DNA from: Methylorubrum rhodinum
Lineage (GTDB): Bacteria; Pseudomonadota; Alphaproteobacteria; Rhizobiales; Beijerinckiaceae
Assembly: GCF_014199935.1 (NCBI RefSeq)
Contig: NZ_JACHOP010000003.1
Coordinates: 1-64,000 of the forward strand
Reading direction: 5' to 3'
DNA length: 64,000 nucleotides
Of the stretch, positions 56,077 through 64,000 are shown in pieces. The notes under the pieces were generated by a model. That model was not told the DNA's origin, made no database searches, and saw only the letters and a program-made list of their open reading frames with translations. Made by a program: the position numbers and the translations under genes. Position 1 is the stretch's first letter. Every line of letters begins with the position of its first letter.

Positions 56077-56576
56077 CCGCTTAGCCCCAGCAATGGCGAA
56101 CCGCGGACGTCGTTGCGCCGAGGATCACCTGTCGATCATGAGGCGCCGAAGCCGCCGATGCTGCTTTCGGTCCGCGTTCGCCGCCTCCTCACGAATGTTT
56201 GATCATGTAGGTTAAGACGCGATTAAGTAGCGAGGAAATCCAGTAAACTTATCATTTGATATTTTCGAAGACGCGTCCGTCCAAATCCTTGAAGGAATTG
56301 ACTGAGTGTCGGAGTGCAGAGGGTCGGACTCACTTCGGCCGGATGGCCTGGTCCGAACGCGCGAATCGACGCGATGTCCCTGCGGCTCGAGCCGGAAACG
56401 GTTCGATTATGCGATTGATCCCATCCTCACCCTCATCCTGACGTGGCGGCGCGAAGCGCCGCCCTCGAAGGAGGGCTCCAGGGATCGCGCGTCTAACGGA
56501 GCCCTCCTTCGGGGTCGCTGACGCGGTACCTCACAGGATGAGGGGATTGGATAGGACGAGCCCGTCGAGCCAGCTC
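56077..56576. other. Non-coding region upstream of the chemoreceptor gene
   Basis: About 500 bases. 56190-56290 is AT-rich (the chemoreceptor promoter is probably here), 56430-56544 is repeat family 1 copy 3. Short open frames exist but have no family likeness. Confidence 0.6.
56430..56544. repeat. Palindromic intergenic repeat family 1, copy 3
   Basis: Outer CCCTCATCCTGA and the diverged inverse TCACAGGATGAGG, with interior CTCGAAGGAGGGCTCCAGGG and GGAGCCCTCCTTCG shared with the copies at 18422 and 29900. This copy is the most diverged at its outer arms. Confidence 0.85.
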
Positions 56577-57452
56577 TCACCGCTTGGCGATGGGCAATCG
56601 GTCGAGCGGCACCGGGGCTGCGTGGGGCCTCGTGCCCAGCATCGCGTCGATCAACGCCAGGACCTCGGTGCGGCCGACATTCGCCGCCGGCTCGAACGGC
56701 GTCCAGGTCTGGGTGAAGTCGAGCCGCTCGAACACGTCGCGGTAATGGCGCAACTCGTTCACGGTCAGCGGCACCCCGCGCACGAACGCCTTGTGCGCCG
56801 AGATCGTCGTCGCCCGGCGGAAATCCTTTGGATCGAGTTCGAACTTCAAGGCATCGCCGCAGAAGCAGATTTTTCGGGTTCGATCGAACAGCACCGCGTG
56901 GCCGTCGAAATGGCCCGCCGTCCGGTGCAGCTCCAGGCCCGGCAGGGGCTCCAGAAAGTCGTCGTAGGGCCAGGAAACCTGGAGCGCGGCGCTCCAGGTG
57001 AAGTCGGCCGCCGGCAGGCACAGTTCCGGGTCGAACCGGTCCTGCAACTGCACCAGCGCCCCGTAGGAATGCGGGTGCGAGGCCGAGAGCACCTGCATGC
57101 CGCCCAGCCGCTCGATCTGGTCCAGCGCCGCCTCGCTGAAGACCGGGCAGCCCTCGAAACCCATGTTTCCGTTGTCGGTCCGCACGAGGTAGGCGCTCGG
57201 GCCGATGCCGGAGACCGGCTCGTTCCAGAAGCGCCAGACGCCCGGCTCCAGTTCCTGCCAGTGGCAGGGAAACGCGTCCTGCGCCTCCCGCTCCGAGCGG
57301 AAGCGCCAGCCGTCCTGCGGCACGACGTGGCGGGCGTCGAGGCACATCGGGCAGGAGGGCGGGGCCTCGAAATGGCGCTGCCAGAACCCGCAATTGTCGC
57401 AAGCGTAGGCGGGAAGCTTCAGGGCGCCCGCGAAGGGCAGGTAACCGGGCAC
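56577..57452 (-). CDS. MBL-fold hydrolase with N-terminal zinc ribbon
   Basis: 291 aa. Residues about 15-40 carry two cysteine pairs (CDNC, CPMC), a zinc-ribbon-like head. The rest is metallo-beta-lactamase-like: SHPHSYGALVQL (metal-histidine region, here SHPHSYG in place of HxHxDH), GHFDGHAVLF, ICFCGDALKFELDP. The incomplete HxHxDH motif leaves catalysis uncertain. GTG at 57452 with AGGA upstream is preferred; the frame further upstream is formed by the repeat at 57522 and should be ignored. Confidence 0.75.
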   Translation of the reverse strand: MPGYLPFAGALKLPAYACDNCGFWQRHFEAPPSCPMCLDARHVVPQDGWRFRSEREAQDAFPCHWQELEPGVWRFWNEPVSGIGPSAYLVRTDNGNMGFEGCPVFSEAALDQIERLGGMQVLSASHPHSYGALVQLQDRFDPELCLPAADFTWSAALQVSWPYDDFLEPLPGLELHRTAGHFDGHAVLFDRTRKICFCGDALKFELDPKDFRRATTISAHKAFVRGVPLTVNELRHYRDVFERLDFTQTWTPFEPAANVGRTEVLALIDAMLGTRPHAAPVPLDRLPIAKR

Positions 57453-57478
57453 GGGCGATCCTGTCGCGACAAATGACA

Positions 57479-57506
57479 ACGGCCGGAAGCTAGGGCTTCC
57501 GGCCGT
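57479..57506. terminator. Strong hairpin between RND and MBL genes
   Basis: ACGGCCGGAAGC (57479-57490) and GCTTCCGGCCGT (57495-57506) form a perfect 12-bp stem with a TAGG loop. The minus strand continues TGTCATTTG, only partly T-rich. It would terminate the RND operon before the MBL gene. Confidence 0.6.
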
Positions 57507-57521
57507 CTCTGCATCCCCTCG

Positions 57522-57567
57522 GAGCGCTTTCCGACGAAGTGGACACCGGTTCGTCGCGAGAAAGCGC
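57522..57567. repeat. Palindromic repeat family 2, copy 3
   Basis: GAGCGCTTTCCGACGAAGT continues into GGACACCGGTTCGTCG and then CGAGAAAGCGC: outer GCGCTTTC/GAAAGCGC and inner CGACGAA/TTCGTCG are both inverted. The most intact copy. Confidence 0.8.
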
Positions 57568-57632
57568 GGCAAGACAAGAATCGAGAGCTGCGTCCGACCC
57601 AACGTGGTCGGGCGCAGCTCTCGGGCAAATGG

Positions 57633-60600
57633 TCAGCCGTGGGCCGGCGCGCCGTGCGGCTCGGATTCCCGGCCCTTGCCGCGCTTGCCTCCGATCCAGA
57701 TCACGATCTTGCGGATCACGACGTAGAAGACCGGGGTGAGGAACAGGCCGAAGAAGGTCGCGCCGATCATGCCGAAGAACACCGCGGTGCCGAGCGCCTG
57801 ACGCATCTCGGCGCCGGGGCCGGTGGCGATGACGAGCGGCAGCACGCCGAGGATGAAGGCGAAGGCCGTCATCAGGATCGGGCGAAGCCGCAGGCGACAG
57901 GCCTGAACCGCGGCATCGACCGGGCCCTTGTGCTCGCTCTCCTCGATGTCGTTGGCGAACTCGACGATCAGGATGGCGTTCTTGGCGGCCAGGCCGATCA
58001 GCACGATCAGGCCGATCTGGGTCAAGATGTTGTTGTCCTGCCCCCTGAGCTGCACCCCGAACAGGGCGGAGAGCACGCCGGTCGGCACCACCAGCAGGAT
58101 CGCCAGCGGCAAGGCCCAGGATTCGTACTGCGCCGCGAGCACGAGGAAGACGAGCAGGACGCCCAGCGCGAAGACGTAGATGGCCGTGTCGCCCGCCGCC
58201 TTCTGCTGATAGGCGATCTCGGTCCAGTCGTAGGCGTAGCCATCGGGCAGCGCCTTCTGGGCGATCGCCTCCATCGCGTCGAGCGCCTGACCGGTCGAGA
58301 TTCCGGCCTGCGCCACGCCCTGCACCGGCACCGAGTAGTAGAGGTTGAACCGCTGCACGATCTGCGGGCCGGTGATCTCGCGGATCGTGGCGAGCGTGCC
58401 CATCGGCACCAGGGCGCCGGTGGAGGAGCGGACCTTGAGCTGCTCGATGTCGCGCTTGGACATGCGGTAGACCGCGTCGCCCTGCACGCGCACCTGATAG
58501 ATGCGGCCCAGGGTGTTGAAGTCGTTGACGTAGGTGCCGCCGAGCGCCGCCTGCACCGTCGAGAAGACGTTGGCCAACGGCACGTTGAGCATGCGCGCCA
58601 CCGTGCGGTCGATGTCGAGGTAGAGCTGAGGCGTGTCGTTGGCGAAGGTGGTGAAGACCCGCTGCACCTCCTTGCTCTGGTTGGCCTGCCCCAGCACCTC
58701 GCCGACGGCCGCCAGCAGCGGGCCGATCTCCGAGGATTGGCGGCTCTCGATCTGCATCTTGAAGCCGCCGCCCTGGCCGAGGCCCCGCACCGGCGGCGGC
58801 GGGATGACGATGACGCGCGCCTCCTGGATGCCCGCGGTCGCCTTGAGCACGTCGCCGGTGATGACCGCGGCGCTGCGGCCCTCGGCGGCCCGCTCCTTGG
58901 CGCCCTTGAGCGTGAGGAACATCACCGCCGCGTTGGTGGTGTTGGTGAAGGTCGCGCCGTCGAAGCCGGCGATGATGACGGTGTTGGTGACGCCGTCGAC
59001 CCCGCGGGCGATCTCGGCGGCGTGGTTGACCACCGCCGTCGTGCGGTCGAGCGAGGCGCCAGCGGGGAGCTGCACCACGCCGATGAGGTAGCCCTGGTCC
59101 TGATCCGGGATGAAGCCCGTCGGCGTGGTGCGCGCCAGATGCAGCGTGCCCGCGATGACGCCGGCATACAGGATCAGCATCGCGATGATGCCGAAAGCCG
59201 TACTCGTGAGGAAGCGGATGGTGTGGCCGTAGCCGTTCGAGAGCTTGTCGAAGCCGCGGTTGAACAGGTCGGCGAGCCAACTGACGAAGCGGGTGAGGAA
59301 GAACTTGGGCTTCTTGTGCTCGTGGTGCGGCTTCAAGAGGATCTTGCAGAGCGCGGGCGAGAGGGTGAGCGAGTTGAAGGCCGAGATGATGGTCGAGGCC
59401 GCGATGGTGAGCGCGAACTGCTTGTAGAACTGGCCCGAGATGCCGGGGATGAAGGCGGTCGGGATGAACACCGCCGCCAGTACCAGCGCGATGGCGATGA
59501 CCGCGGACCCCACCTCGTCCATGGTCTTGTGGGCGGCTTCACCCGGCGAGAGGCCCTCGGCCATGTTGCGCTCGACGTTCTCCACCACGACGATGGCGTC
59601 GTCGACGACGATGCCGATGGCGAGCACGAGCCCGAACAGGGTCAGGTTGTTGAGCGAGAACCCGAGCGCCGACATCACCGCGAAGGTGCCGACGAGCGAC
59701 ACGGGGATCGCGATCACCGGGATCAGCGCCGTGCGCCAGCTCTGGAGGAACACCAGCACCACGATGACGACGAGGAGCACCGCCTCGAACAGCGTCTTGT
59801 AGACCTCGTGGATCGATTCCTCGATGAACTCGGTCGGGTTGTAGGCGATGCGGTACTCGACGTCCGGCGGAAAATTCTTCTTCAGCTGCTCCATCGTCGC
59901 CTTCACCGTCGCGGCGGCGTCGAGCGCGTTGGTGCCGGGGCGCTGGAACGCGCCGATGCCGACCGCGGGCGTGGCGTTGAGGAACGAGTTCGTCGTGTAG
60001 TCCTTCTGGCCCATCTCGACGCGGGCGACGTCGCGCACGCGGACCAGCCGGCCCTGGCTCGCCTTGACGATGACGTCGGCGAACTCCTCCGGCGACTGGA
60101 AGCGGCCCTGCGACTGCACCACGAGCTGGAACGCGGCCCCCGGCGCGGCCGGCGGGCCGTTGAGCTGGCCGGCGGCGACCTGCACGTTCTGCTCCTGCAG
60201 CGCGCTCGTGATGTCGGTGGTGGTCAGGCCGTAGGCGGCCATCTTCTGCGGATCGATCCAGATCCGCTCGGCATACTCGTTGCCGCCGAAGATCGTGATG
60301 TCGCCCACGCCCTCCAGGCGCAGCATCTCGTCGCGGATGTTGAGGTAGATGTAGTTGGCCAGATAGTTCTGGTCGTAGGTGCGGTTGGGCGAGAGCAGGT
60401 GCACGACCAGCATCAGGTCGGGCGAGGCCTTGCGGACGATGACGCCGAGGTTGCGCACGTCCGGCGGCAGGCGCGGCTGGGCGACCGAGAGGCGGTTCTG
60501 CACCAGCACGTTGGCGATATCGAGGTTGGTGCCGACCTTGAAGGTCACGGTCAGCAGCATCGCGCCGTCGTTGGTCGACAGCGACGTCATGTAGAGCATG

Positions 60601-60827
60601 TTGTCGACGCCGTTAATCTCCTGTTCGAGCGGCGTCGCGATGGTGGCCGCCACCGTCTCGGCGTTGGCGCCGGGGAAGCTCGCGCGCACCGTCACGGTCG
60701 GCGGCACGATCTCCGGGTATTGCGAGACCGGCAGCTTCTCGTAGGCGACGAAGCCGATGATCAGGAAGATGATCGACGTCACCGAAGCGAAGATCGGCCG
60801 GTCGACGAAGAAGTGAGCGAAACGCAT
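57633..60827 (-). CDS. RND efflux permease, HAE1 type
   Basis: Proton-driven inner-membrane pump for hydrophobic compounds, 1064 aa. N-terminal FFVDRPIFASVTSIIFLIIGF, the intramembrane motif GIVVDDAIVVVENVERNMAEGLSP with the two proton-relay aspartates, and GLAAKNAILIVEFAND with the relay lysine are conserved. 139 bases downstream of its adaptor gene. No outer membrane factor gene is in the window, so it must use a TolC-like protein from elsewhere. ATG at 60827. Confidence 0.96.
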   Translation of the reverse strand: MRFAHFFVDRPIFASVTSIIFLIIGFVAYEKLPVSQYPEIVPPTVTVRASFPGANAETVAATIATPLEQEINGVDNMLYMTSLSTNDGAMLLTVTFKVGTNLDIANVLVQNRLSVAQPRLPPDVRNLGVIVRKASPDLMLVVHLLSPNRTYDQNYLANYIYLNIRDEMLRLEGVGDITIFGGNEYAERIWIDPQKMAAYGLTTTDITSALQEQNVQVAAGQLNGPPAAPGAAFQLVVQSQGRFQSPEEFADVIVKASQGRLVRVRDVARVEMGQKDYTTNSFLNATPAVGIGAFQRPGTNALDAAATVKATMEQLKKNFPPDVEYRIAYNPTEFIEESIHEVYKTLFEAVLLVVIVVLVFLQSWRTALIPVIAIPVSLVGTFAVMSALGFSLNNLTLFGLVLAIGIVVDDAIVVVENVERNMAEGLSPGEAAHKTMDEVGSAVIAIALVLAAVFIPTAFIPGISGQFYKQFALTIAASTIISAFNSLTLSPALCKILLKPHHEHKKPKFFLTRFVSWLADLFNRGFDKLSNGYGHTIRFLTSTAFGIIAMLILYAGVIAGTLHLARTTPTGFIPDQDQGYLIGVVQLPAGASLDRTTAVVNHAAEIARGVDGVTNTVIIAGFDGATFTNTTNAAVMFLTLKGAKERAAEGRSAAVITGDVLKATAGIQEARVIVIPPPPVRGLGQGGGFKMQIESRQSSEIGPLLAAVGEVLGQANQSKEVQRVFTTFANDTPQLYLDIDRTVARMLNVPLANVFSTVQAALGGTYVNDFNTLGRIYQVRVQGDAVYRMSKRDIEQLKVRSSTGALVPMGTLATIREITGPQIVQRFNLYYSVPVQGVAQAGISTGQALDAMEAIAQKALPDGYAYDWTEIAYQQKAAGDTAIYVFALGVLLVFLVLAAQYESWALPLAILLVVPTGVLSALFGVQLRGQDNNILTQIGLIVLIGLAAKNAILIVEFANDIEESEHKGPVDAAVQACRLRLRPILMTAFAFILGVLPLVIATGPGAEMRQALGTAVFFGMIGATFFGLFLTPVFYVVIRKIVIWIGGKRGKGRESEPHGAPAHG

Positions 60828-60966
60828 CGATCAAACCTCTGGCCGCCGCGGAGCGCAGGTCGCGCTGGCGGAGGCGTGCCGTCCTCGTCCAGGCCGGCGC
60901 CGGGCGGCGTCGACACGAATCTCTTTGCGTACCGGCCCCGCCGTCCGCGCGCGCCCCCGGCGCGGA

Positions 60967-62109
60967 TCAGCTCTTGGTCGGCGGCAGCTGCGTCGTCTCG
61001 GGCTTCACCTGCGCGCCGGGGCGGACCTTGGCGACGCCGTTGACCACCACGCTCTCGTCGCCCTTCAGCCCCTCGCGGATGACGCGGTAGCCGTCGACCA
61101 GTGGGCCCAGCTTGACGGTCTTGGCCGCGACCTTGTCGCCCTCGCCGAGCACGTAGACGATGCGCTTGTCCTGGTTGGCCGAGACCGCCTCGTCGGGGAT
61201 CAGGACGCCCTGGTAGGGCTTGGTCGCCGGCATCGAGACGATGCCGAACAGGCCCGGCTTGATGAAGCCGTCGGGGTTGTCGACGGTGGCGCGCAGGAGC
61301 ACCGTGCCGGTCTGGTTGTCGACGCGGTTGTCGACGAAGTCGAGCGTGCCCTTGCGGGTCGGCTTCTCCTCGCCGGCGAGCGCGATGAGGATCGGCGCGC
61401 CCTTGCCGCGCTGGGTCTGGCCCATGCCGATCTTGAGCGTGCCCTGGTACTTCAGGAACGACTTCTCATCGACGGTGTAGCCGAAATAGATCGGATCGAG
61501 CGAGACGATCGTGGTCAGCATCGTCTGGTCGGTGATGACGATGTTGCCCTCGGTGACGAGGCGCTGGCTGATGCGCCCGTTGATCGGCGACTTCACTTCC
61601 GTGAAATCGTAGTTGAGCTGGGCGTTGCGGAGCGCGGCTTCGGCGCTGTCCACGTCGGCCTGGGCGGTCTGCGAGGCCTGGCGGCGCTGGTCGGTGACCT
61701 GCTCGGAGATGTTGCCGCCGCGCGAGAGCACCTGCGCGCGCTCCAGATCGGTCTGGGTGAAGGAGAGGCGGGCCTTGGCCGAGGTGAGCGCGGCCTGGGC
61801 CTGCTCCAGCGCCGCCTTGTAGGGCCGGCGGTCGATGAGGAAGAGCACGTCGCCCTTCTTCACGTTGGCGCCGTCCTGGAACAGGATCTTGTCGAGATAG
61901 CCGGTGACGCGGGCGCGCACCTCGACGAACTCGATCGGGTCGAAGCGGCCGGTATACTGGTCCTGCTCGACGATCTCCTTCACGACGGGCTTGGCCACGG
62001 TGACGCCCGGCGGCGGCGCGCCGGGCGCCTGCGCGAGCGCGCCGCCGCCCCCGAGCAGGGCGGCGATCAGCGGCGAGGCGAGGAAAAGAGGCCGGAGGCT
62101 GCGCATCAT
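60967..62109 (-). CDS. RND membrane-fusion protein (adaptor)
   Basis: Periplasmic adaptor pairing with the HAE1 pump, 380 aa. A signal peptide is visible (LRPLFLASPLIAALLGGGGALAQA), followed by the lipoyl-like half VRARVTGYLDKILFQDGANVKKGDVLFLID, the alpha-hairpin KAALEQAQAALTSAKARLSF and barrel region SPINGRISQRLVTEGN. No lipobox cysteine follows the signal, so it is probably soluble or anchored by its N-terminus. ATG at 62109 with GGGAA 4 bases upstream. Confidence 0.95.
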   Translation of the reverse strand: MMRSLRPLFLASPLIAALLGGGGALAQAPGAPPPGVTVAKPVVKEIVEQDQYTGRFDPIEFVEVRARVTGYLDKILFQDGANVKKGDVLFLIDRRPYKAALEQAQAALTSAKARLSFTQTDLERAQVLSRGGNISEQVTDQRRQASQTAQADVDSAEAALRNAQLNYDFTEVKSPINGRISQRLVTEGNIVITDQTMLTTIVSLDPIYFGYTVDEKSFLKYQGTLKIGMGQTQRGKGAPILIALAGEEKPTRKGTLDFVDNRVDNQTGTVLLRATVDNPDGFIKPGLFGIVSMPATKPYQGVLIPDEAVSANQDKRIVYVLGEGDKVAAKTVKLGPLVDGYRVIREGLKGDESVVVNGVAKVRPGAQVKPETTQLPPTKS

Positions 62110-62200
62110 TCGGTTCCCTGCATGGCGCGGCCTAATCCGTGCGGTGCGGGATCGGGCGTGCGCTCGCGCACATGGCATTCACAATTCGTTCAGAACCCTG

Positions 62201-62248
62201 GAGCATCGGTCCGAAGGGTGGAAACCGGCTTTCGGAAAAAGCCGATGC
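62201..62248. repeat. Palindromic repeat family 2, copy 4
   Basis: GAGCATCGGTCCGAAGGGTG then GAAACCGGCTTTCGGAAAAAGCCGATGC: outer GCATCGG/CCGATGC, inner CGGCTTT-CGGAA-AAAGCCG. Similar to widespread Rhizobiales repeats of the form GGAAACCGGTTTTCGG. It separates the adaptor and rhodanese genes. Confidence 0.75.
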
Positions 62249-62329
62249 GGCACAATGCTGTAGGTGCCCGGCGGCCAAACGCCTTCCCCCAGGGCGCATC
62301 CCCGCCAAGGCGCGTCCTCCCAAGACGCC

Positions 62330-62653
62330 TCACGCCTCGATCGGCTCGCCCGCGCCGTACCAATCCTTGAAGGCGCCCTTGTAATGCTCGGTGATGTCGA
62401 GCCCGGCTCCCTGCGCGGCGGCGAGCGCGTTGACCGAGCGGACCCCCGAGGCACAGGAGAAGACCGGCCGGCGCCCGTCCGCCTCGACCAGCGCCTTCAG
62501 GGCCTCCGGATCGAAGGTCGAGAGCGGGAACGAGACCGAGCCGGGGATGTGGCCACGGGCGAATTCGTGGTCCTCGCGCACGTCGATGAGCAGCAGCGTG
62601 CCGTCCGCAATGCCCCGCTTGACCGTGTCCCGGTCGAGATCGATCACCTGCAT
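62330..62653 (-). CDS. Single-domain rhodanese-like protein
   Basis: 107-aa sulphurtransferase fold. LLLIDVREDHEFARGHIPGSVSFPLSTF is the family N-terminal part and the active-site loop CASGVRS carries the persulphide cysteine with its arginine. ATG at 62653 is preferred over an upstream in-frame ATG at 62725. Cytosolic, no signal. The donor and acceptor are not known. Confidence 0.88.
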   Translation of the reverse strand: MQVIDLDRDTVKRGIADGTLLLIDVREDHEFARGHIPGSVSFPLSTFDPEALKALVEADGRRPVFSCASGVRSVNALAAAQGAGLDITEHYKGAFKDWYGAGEPIEA

Positions 62654-63096
62654 CGTCGCGCAACTTTCCTGGGAAGGAAGGCGCCGCGGCAGGTTCGGTC
62701 GAGCCGAGATGCGCGACGCCGACAAGGAGTATTTTGACCTTTAAGGCCGATTTCGGCCGCCTGGCAATCGCGGCCCCGGGCTTGAGATGCGCCCTGTCGC
62801 CGCCCGGCGTCCGGCGGCCGATGCCGGGATGTATGGCCGGCGACCACCCGCCCTGCAACGGGGCGAACCCCTGTCCATGGATGCGCAAGGGAAATCGAGC
62901 GCAGGTGCCATTTGTTCAGAATGTCCAGCCCGCCGCTGGCCGATCGTTGTGCCGCGGATCGCACACCATAAGTTTTTTCCACGTTGAGAGCCGATCCCAC
63001 TAGGAAGCACTCGGCTGGGGATGGGTATCCGATTTGTGTATTGCAGGAATCGGATTTTTAGGGGAAGTCATTCCTGTCGCGACGAGGGAGTTTGCT
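62654..63096. other. Intergenic region with no supported gene
   Basis: 443 bases. Composition falls toward AT-rich from about 62900. The only structure I see is the hairpin with a T-run at 63027-63059. Confidence 0.6.
63027..63059 (+). terminator. Terminator-like hairpin in the leader of the 63097 gene
   Basis: ATCCGATT (63027-63034) and AATCGGAT (63048-63055) form a perfect 8-bp stem with a 13-nt loop; the T-run TTTTT spans 63055-63059. No plus-strand gene precedes it for several kilobases, so it is either a leader attenuator or the end of a small RNA. Confidence 0.6.
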
Positions 63097-63618
63097 GTGT
63101 TTCACGGTCGTTTTGGACGCGTTGCAGTCGGTGCCATTGCTTTTTTCCTGTGGGCCAATGAGCCGACTATGGCGAAAAAGTACAAAGTTGTACCCGGTGA
63201 CCCGCCGATCACGGTCGATATCCCCGCGGCTTGGGATGTGACGGACAGCAAGCGCGGCATTCAAGCCAGTACGGCCGATGAAGAGGTTTATATTTGGTTT
63301 GAGAACTACAAGCCAAATCAATTCGAAAAAATTCTGGACGAACATAAAAAATACTTCGACGAGCAGGGTGTGAAAATAACAGGAGAGCCGAAGCAGGACG
63401 AAAAAGCCTACACTAATTTCGTTATCAAGAAATCAGATTATCCTGCAACATATGAAGGCAAGCCGACCGTACTGCGATACCTCTCGGTCGTGCCGCGATC
63501 CGAGGAAAAGCGGCACCTTCTCGTCTGCTATTGGGCTTCGCCGGACGGTGATAAGGAATACGCCGATGAGATGGAGAAGATGATGAAGAGCTTGGGTGCT
63601 TCAATCGACGAACAGTGA
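63097..63618 (+). CDS. Secreted protein of unknown function, lower GC
   Basis: 173 aa. GTG at 63097 is chosen because GAGGGAG lies 6 bases upstream and the protein then begins with a signal peptide (FHGRFGRVAVGAIAFFLWANEPTMA). The mature part is charged (WFENYKPNQFEKILDEHKKYFDEQGVKI) and predicted alpha/beta, similar in layout to small stress-type secreted proteins, but no family is recognised. AT-rich codons (AAA, GAA, TTT) are much commoner than in neighbours, so it may be acquired. Confidence 0.75.
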   Translation: MFHGRFGRVAVGAIAFFLWANEPTMAKKYKVVPGDPPITVDIPAAWDVTDSKRGIQASTADEEVYIWFENYKPNQFEKILDEHKKYFDEQGVKITGEPKQDEKAYTNFVIKKSDYPATYEGKPTVLRYLSVVPRSEEKRHLLVCYWASPDGDKEYADEMEKMMKSLGASIDEQ

Positions 63619-63742
63619 CCGCAAGAATGCGGCGGGGTCACGCAGGCCCGTCCTATCGAGTTCTTGAGGTGACGCCCCGGCAGGGAAGGGGCCAGTACGA
63701 TTTGCGAAATTCCTGATTTCTGCACGGGATGGCCAACGAAGA

Positions 63743-63771
63743 AGCCCCGCCTCCTTGTCGGAGACGGGGCT
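63743..63771 (-). terminator. Hairpin after the truncated gene at the window end
   Basis: AGCCCCG (63743-63749) and CGGGGCT (63765-63771), with inner CTCC/GGAG pairs, form a stem. On the minus strand it is followed by TCTTCGTTGG. Confidence 0.65.
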
Positions 63772-63830
63772 GAAGCGCCGAGGCGAGGGGCGCTCGAACG
63801 GATCGCTCCGGCGCTGTCGGTGAGACCTGA

Positions 63831-64000
63831 TCAGCAGGCGGGAACGCGGCGCGAGCCGATCCGGATGCCGTCCTCGTCGAAGATCGGGCTGTTGCGGAAG
63901 CCACAGCCGCCGTAGGTGCTTTCGTGGCCACCGCGCACCTGACGGAAACCGCCGTCATAGCCGCCGCGAACCGGGCGGTAGTCGGAGCGATACTCGTTCT
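63831..64000 (-). CDS. C-terminal part of a Gly/Tyr/Arg-rich protein (truncated)
   Basis: The frame is open from the window end to TGA at 63831-63833. The visible part of about 56 residues is repetitive: ..YRPVRGGYDGGFRQVRGGHE.. then YGGCGFRNSPIFDEDGIRIGSRRVPAC at the end. Two cysteines, one at the C-terminus. Unrecognised; perhaps a secreted or surface protein. Confidence 0.6.
   Translation of the reverse strand, partial: NEYRSDYRPVRGGYDGGFRQVRGGHESTYGGCGFRNSPIFDEDGIRIGSRRVPAC

Noticed and set aside
56256..56525. Short plus-strand open frames near 56256-56525
   Set aside because: They run into repeat family 1 and encode no recognisable or balanced peptide.
57453..57602. N-terminal extension of the MBL-fold protein
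   Set aside because: It is made of repeat family 2 and the hairpin at 57479; the similarity to a peptide near 16560 is due to the repeat, not to homology.
57639..61043. A 1134-residue open frame on the plus strand opposite the RND pump gene
   Set aside because: It is the antisense of a conserved HAE1 permease, is dominated by Arg, Gly, Asp, Val, His and has no domain. High-GC coding regions commonly leave such frames open.

Overview
The window is high-GC alphaproteobacterial chromosome, most likely Methylobacterium/Methylorubrum (Rhizobiales). This is inferred from gene content (a transaldolase/glucose-6-phosphate isomerase fusion, a GH15 trehalase-like enzyme, soluble PAS chemoreceptors, an ANTAR-controlled nitrate locus), GTG starts, and intergenic palindromic repeats typical of the group. 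I ran no search, so the genus is a judgement.

Layout. 1-84 is a gene tail, perhaps a transposase. 275-5994 holds ahcY with a SahR-like operator, a glycosyltransferase, an acyl-CoA synthetase, a nitroreductase and a TetR regulator. 6140-9545 holds a Rid protein, a methyltransferase facing an Rrf2 regulator, an enoyl-CoA hydratase and an EEP-fold hydrolase. 9436-12797 is cardiolipin synthase and an MHS-type transporter. 13053-17009 holds nudC-HIT, a diverging HD-GYP protein, an SDR and a DUF3024-like protein. 17116-19660 is an organosulfur pair (sfnB-like, sfnG). 19929-24717 holds transketolase, the GH15 enzyme and a membrane-anchored unknown.

24882-34827 is the nitrate/nitrite assimilation region: nasT-nasS, a sigma-54 promoter, a two-hairpin ANTAR leader with terminator, nrtABC, a NirB-like FAD protein, a siroheme nitrite reductase and a 4Fe-4S/FNR reductase. 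No nitrate reductase catalytic subunit is present. 34840-36465 holds small unknown genes. 36476-38595 is mntR and mntH around an MntR-box palindrome. 38632-41907 holds a PH-domain protein, a LysR regulator and a DASS transporter.

42053-46412 is sdhCDAB with a SAM-dependent methyltransferase between sdhA and sdhB, followed by tRNA-Arg(CCT). 46651-52575 holds a Zn-ribbon protein, an XRE regulator, metK-trmB and tal-pgi. 52804-57452 holds DedA, an AT-rich lectin-like gene, a PAS-PAS-MCP receptor and an MBL-fold hydrolase. 57633-62109 is an RND pump with its adaptor. The end holds a rhodanese, a lower-GC secreted protein and a truncated gene.

The best-supported regulatory structure is the nrt leader. 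A GG-N10-GC sigma-54 promoter places the transcript start just before two hairpins whose hexaloops both carry A1 and G4. The second hairpin shares its 3' arm with an intrinsic terminator ending in six T. NasT and NasS are encoded immediately upstream. At least two intergenic palindromic repeat families (three and four copies) and further inverted repeats fill many of the gaps.
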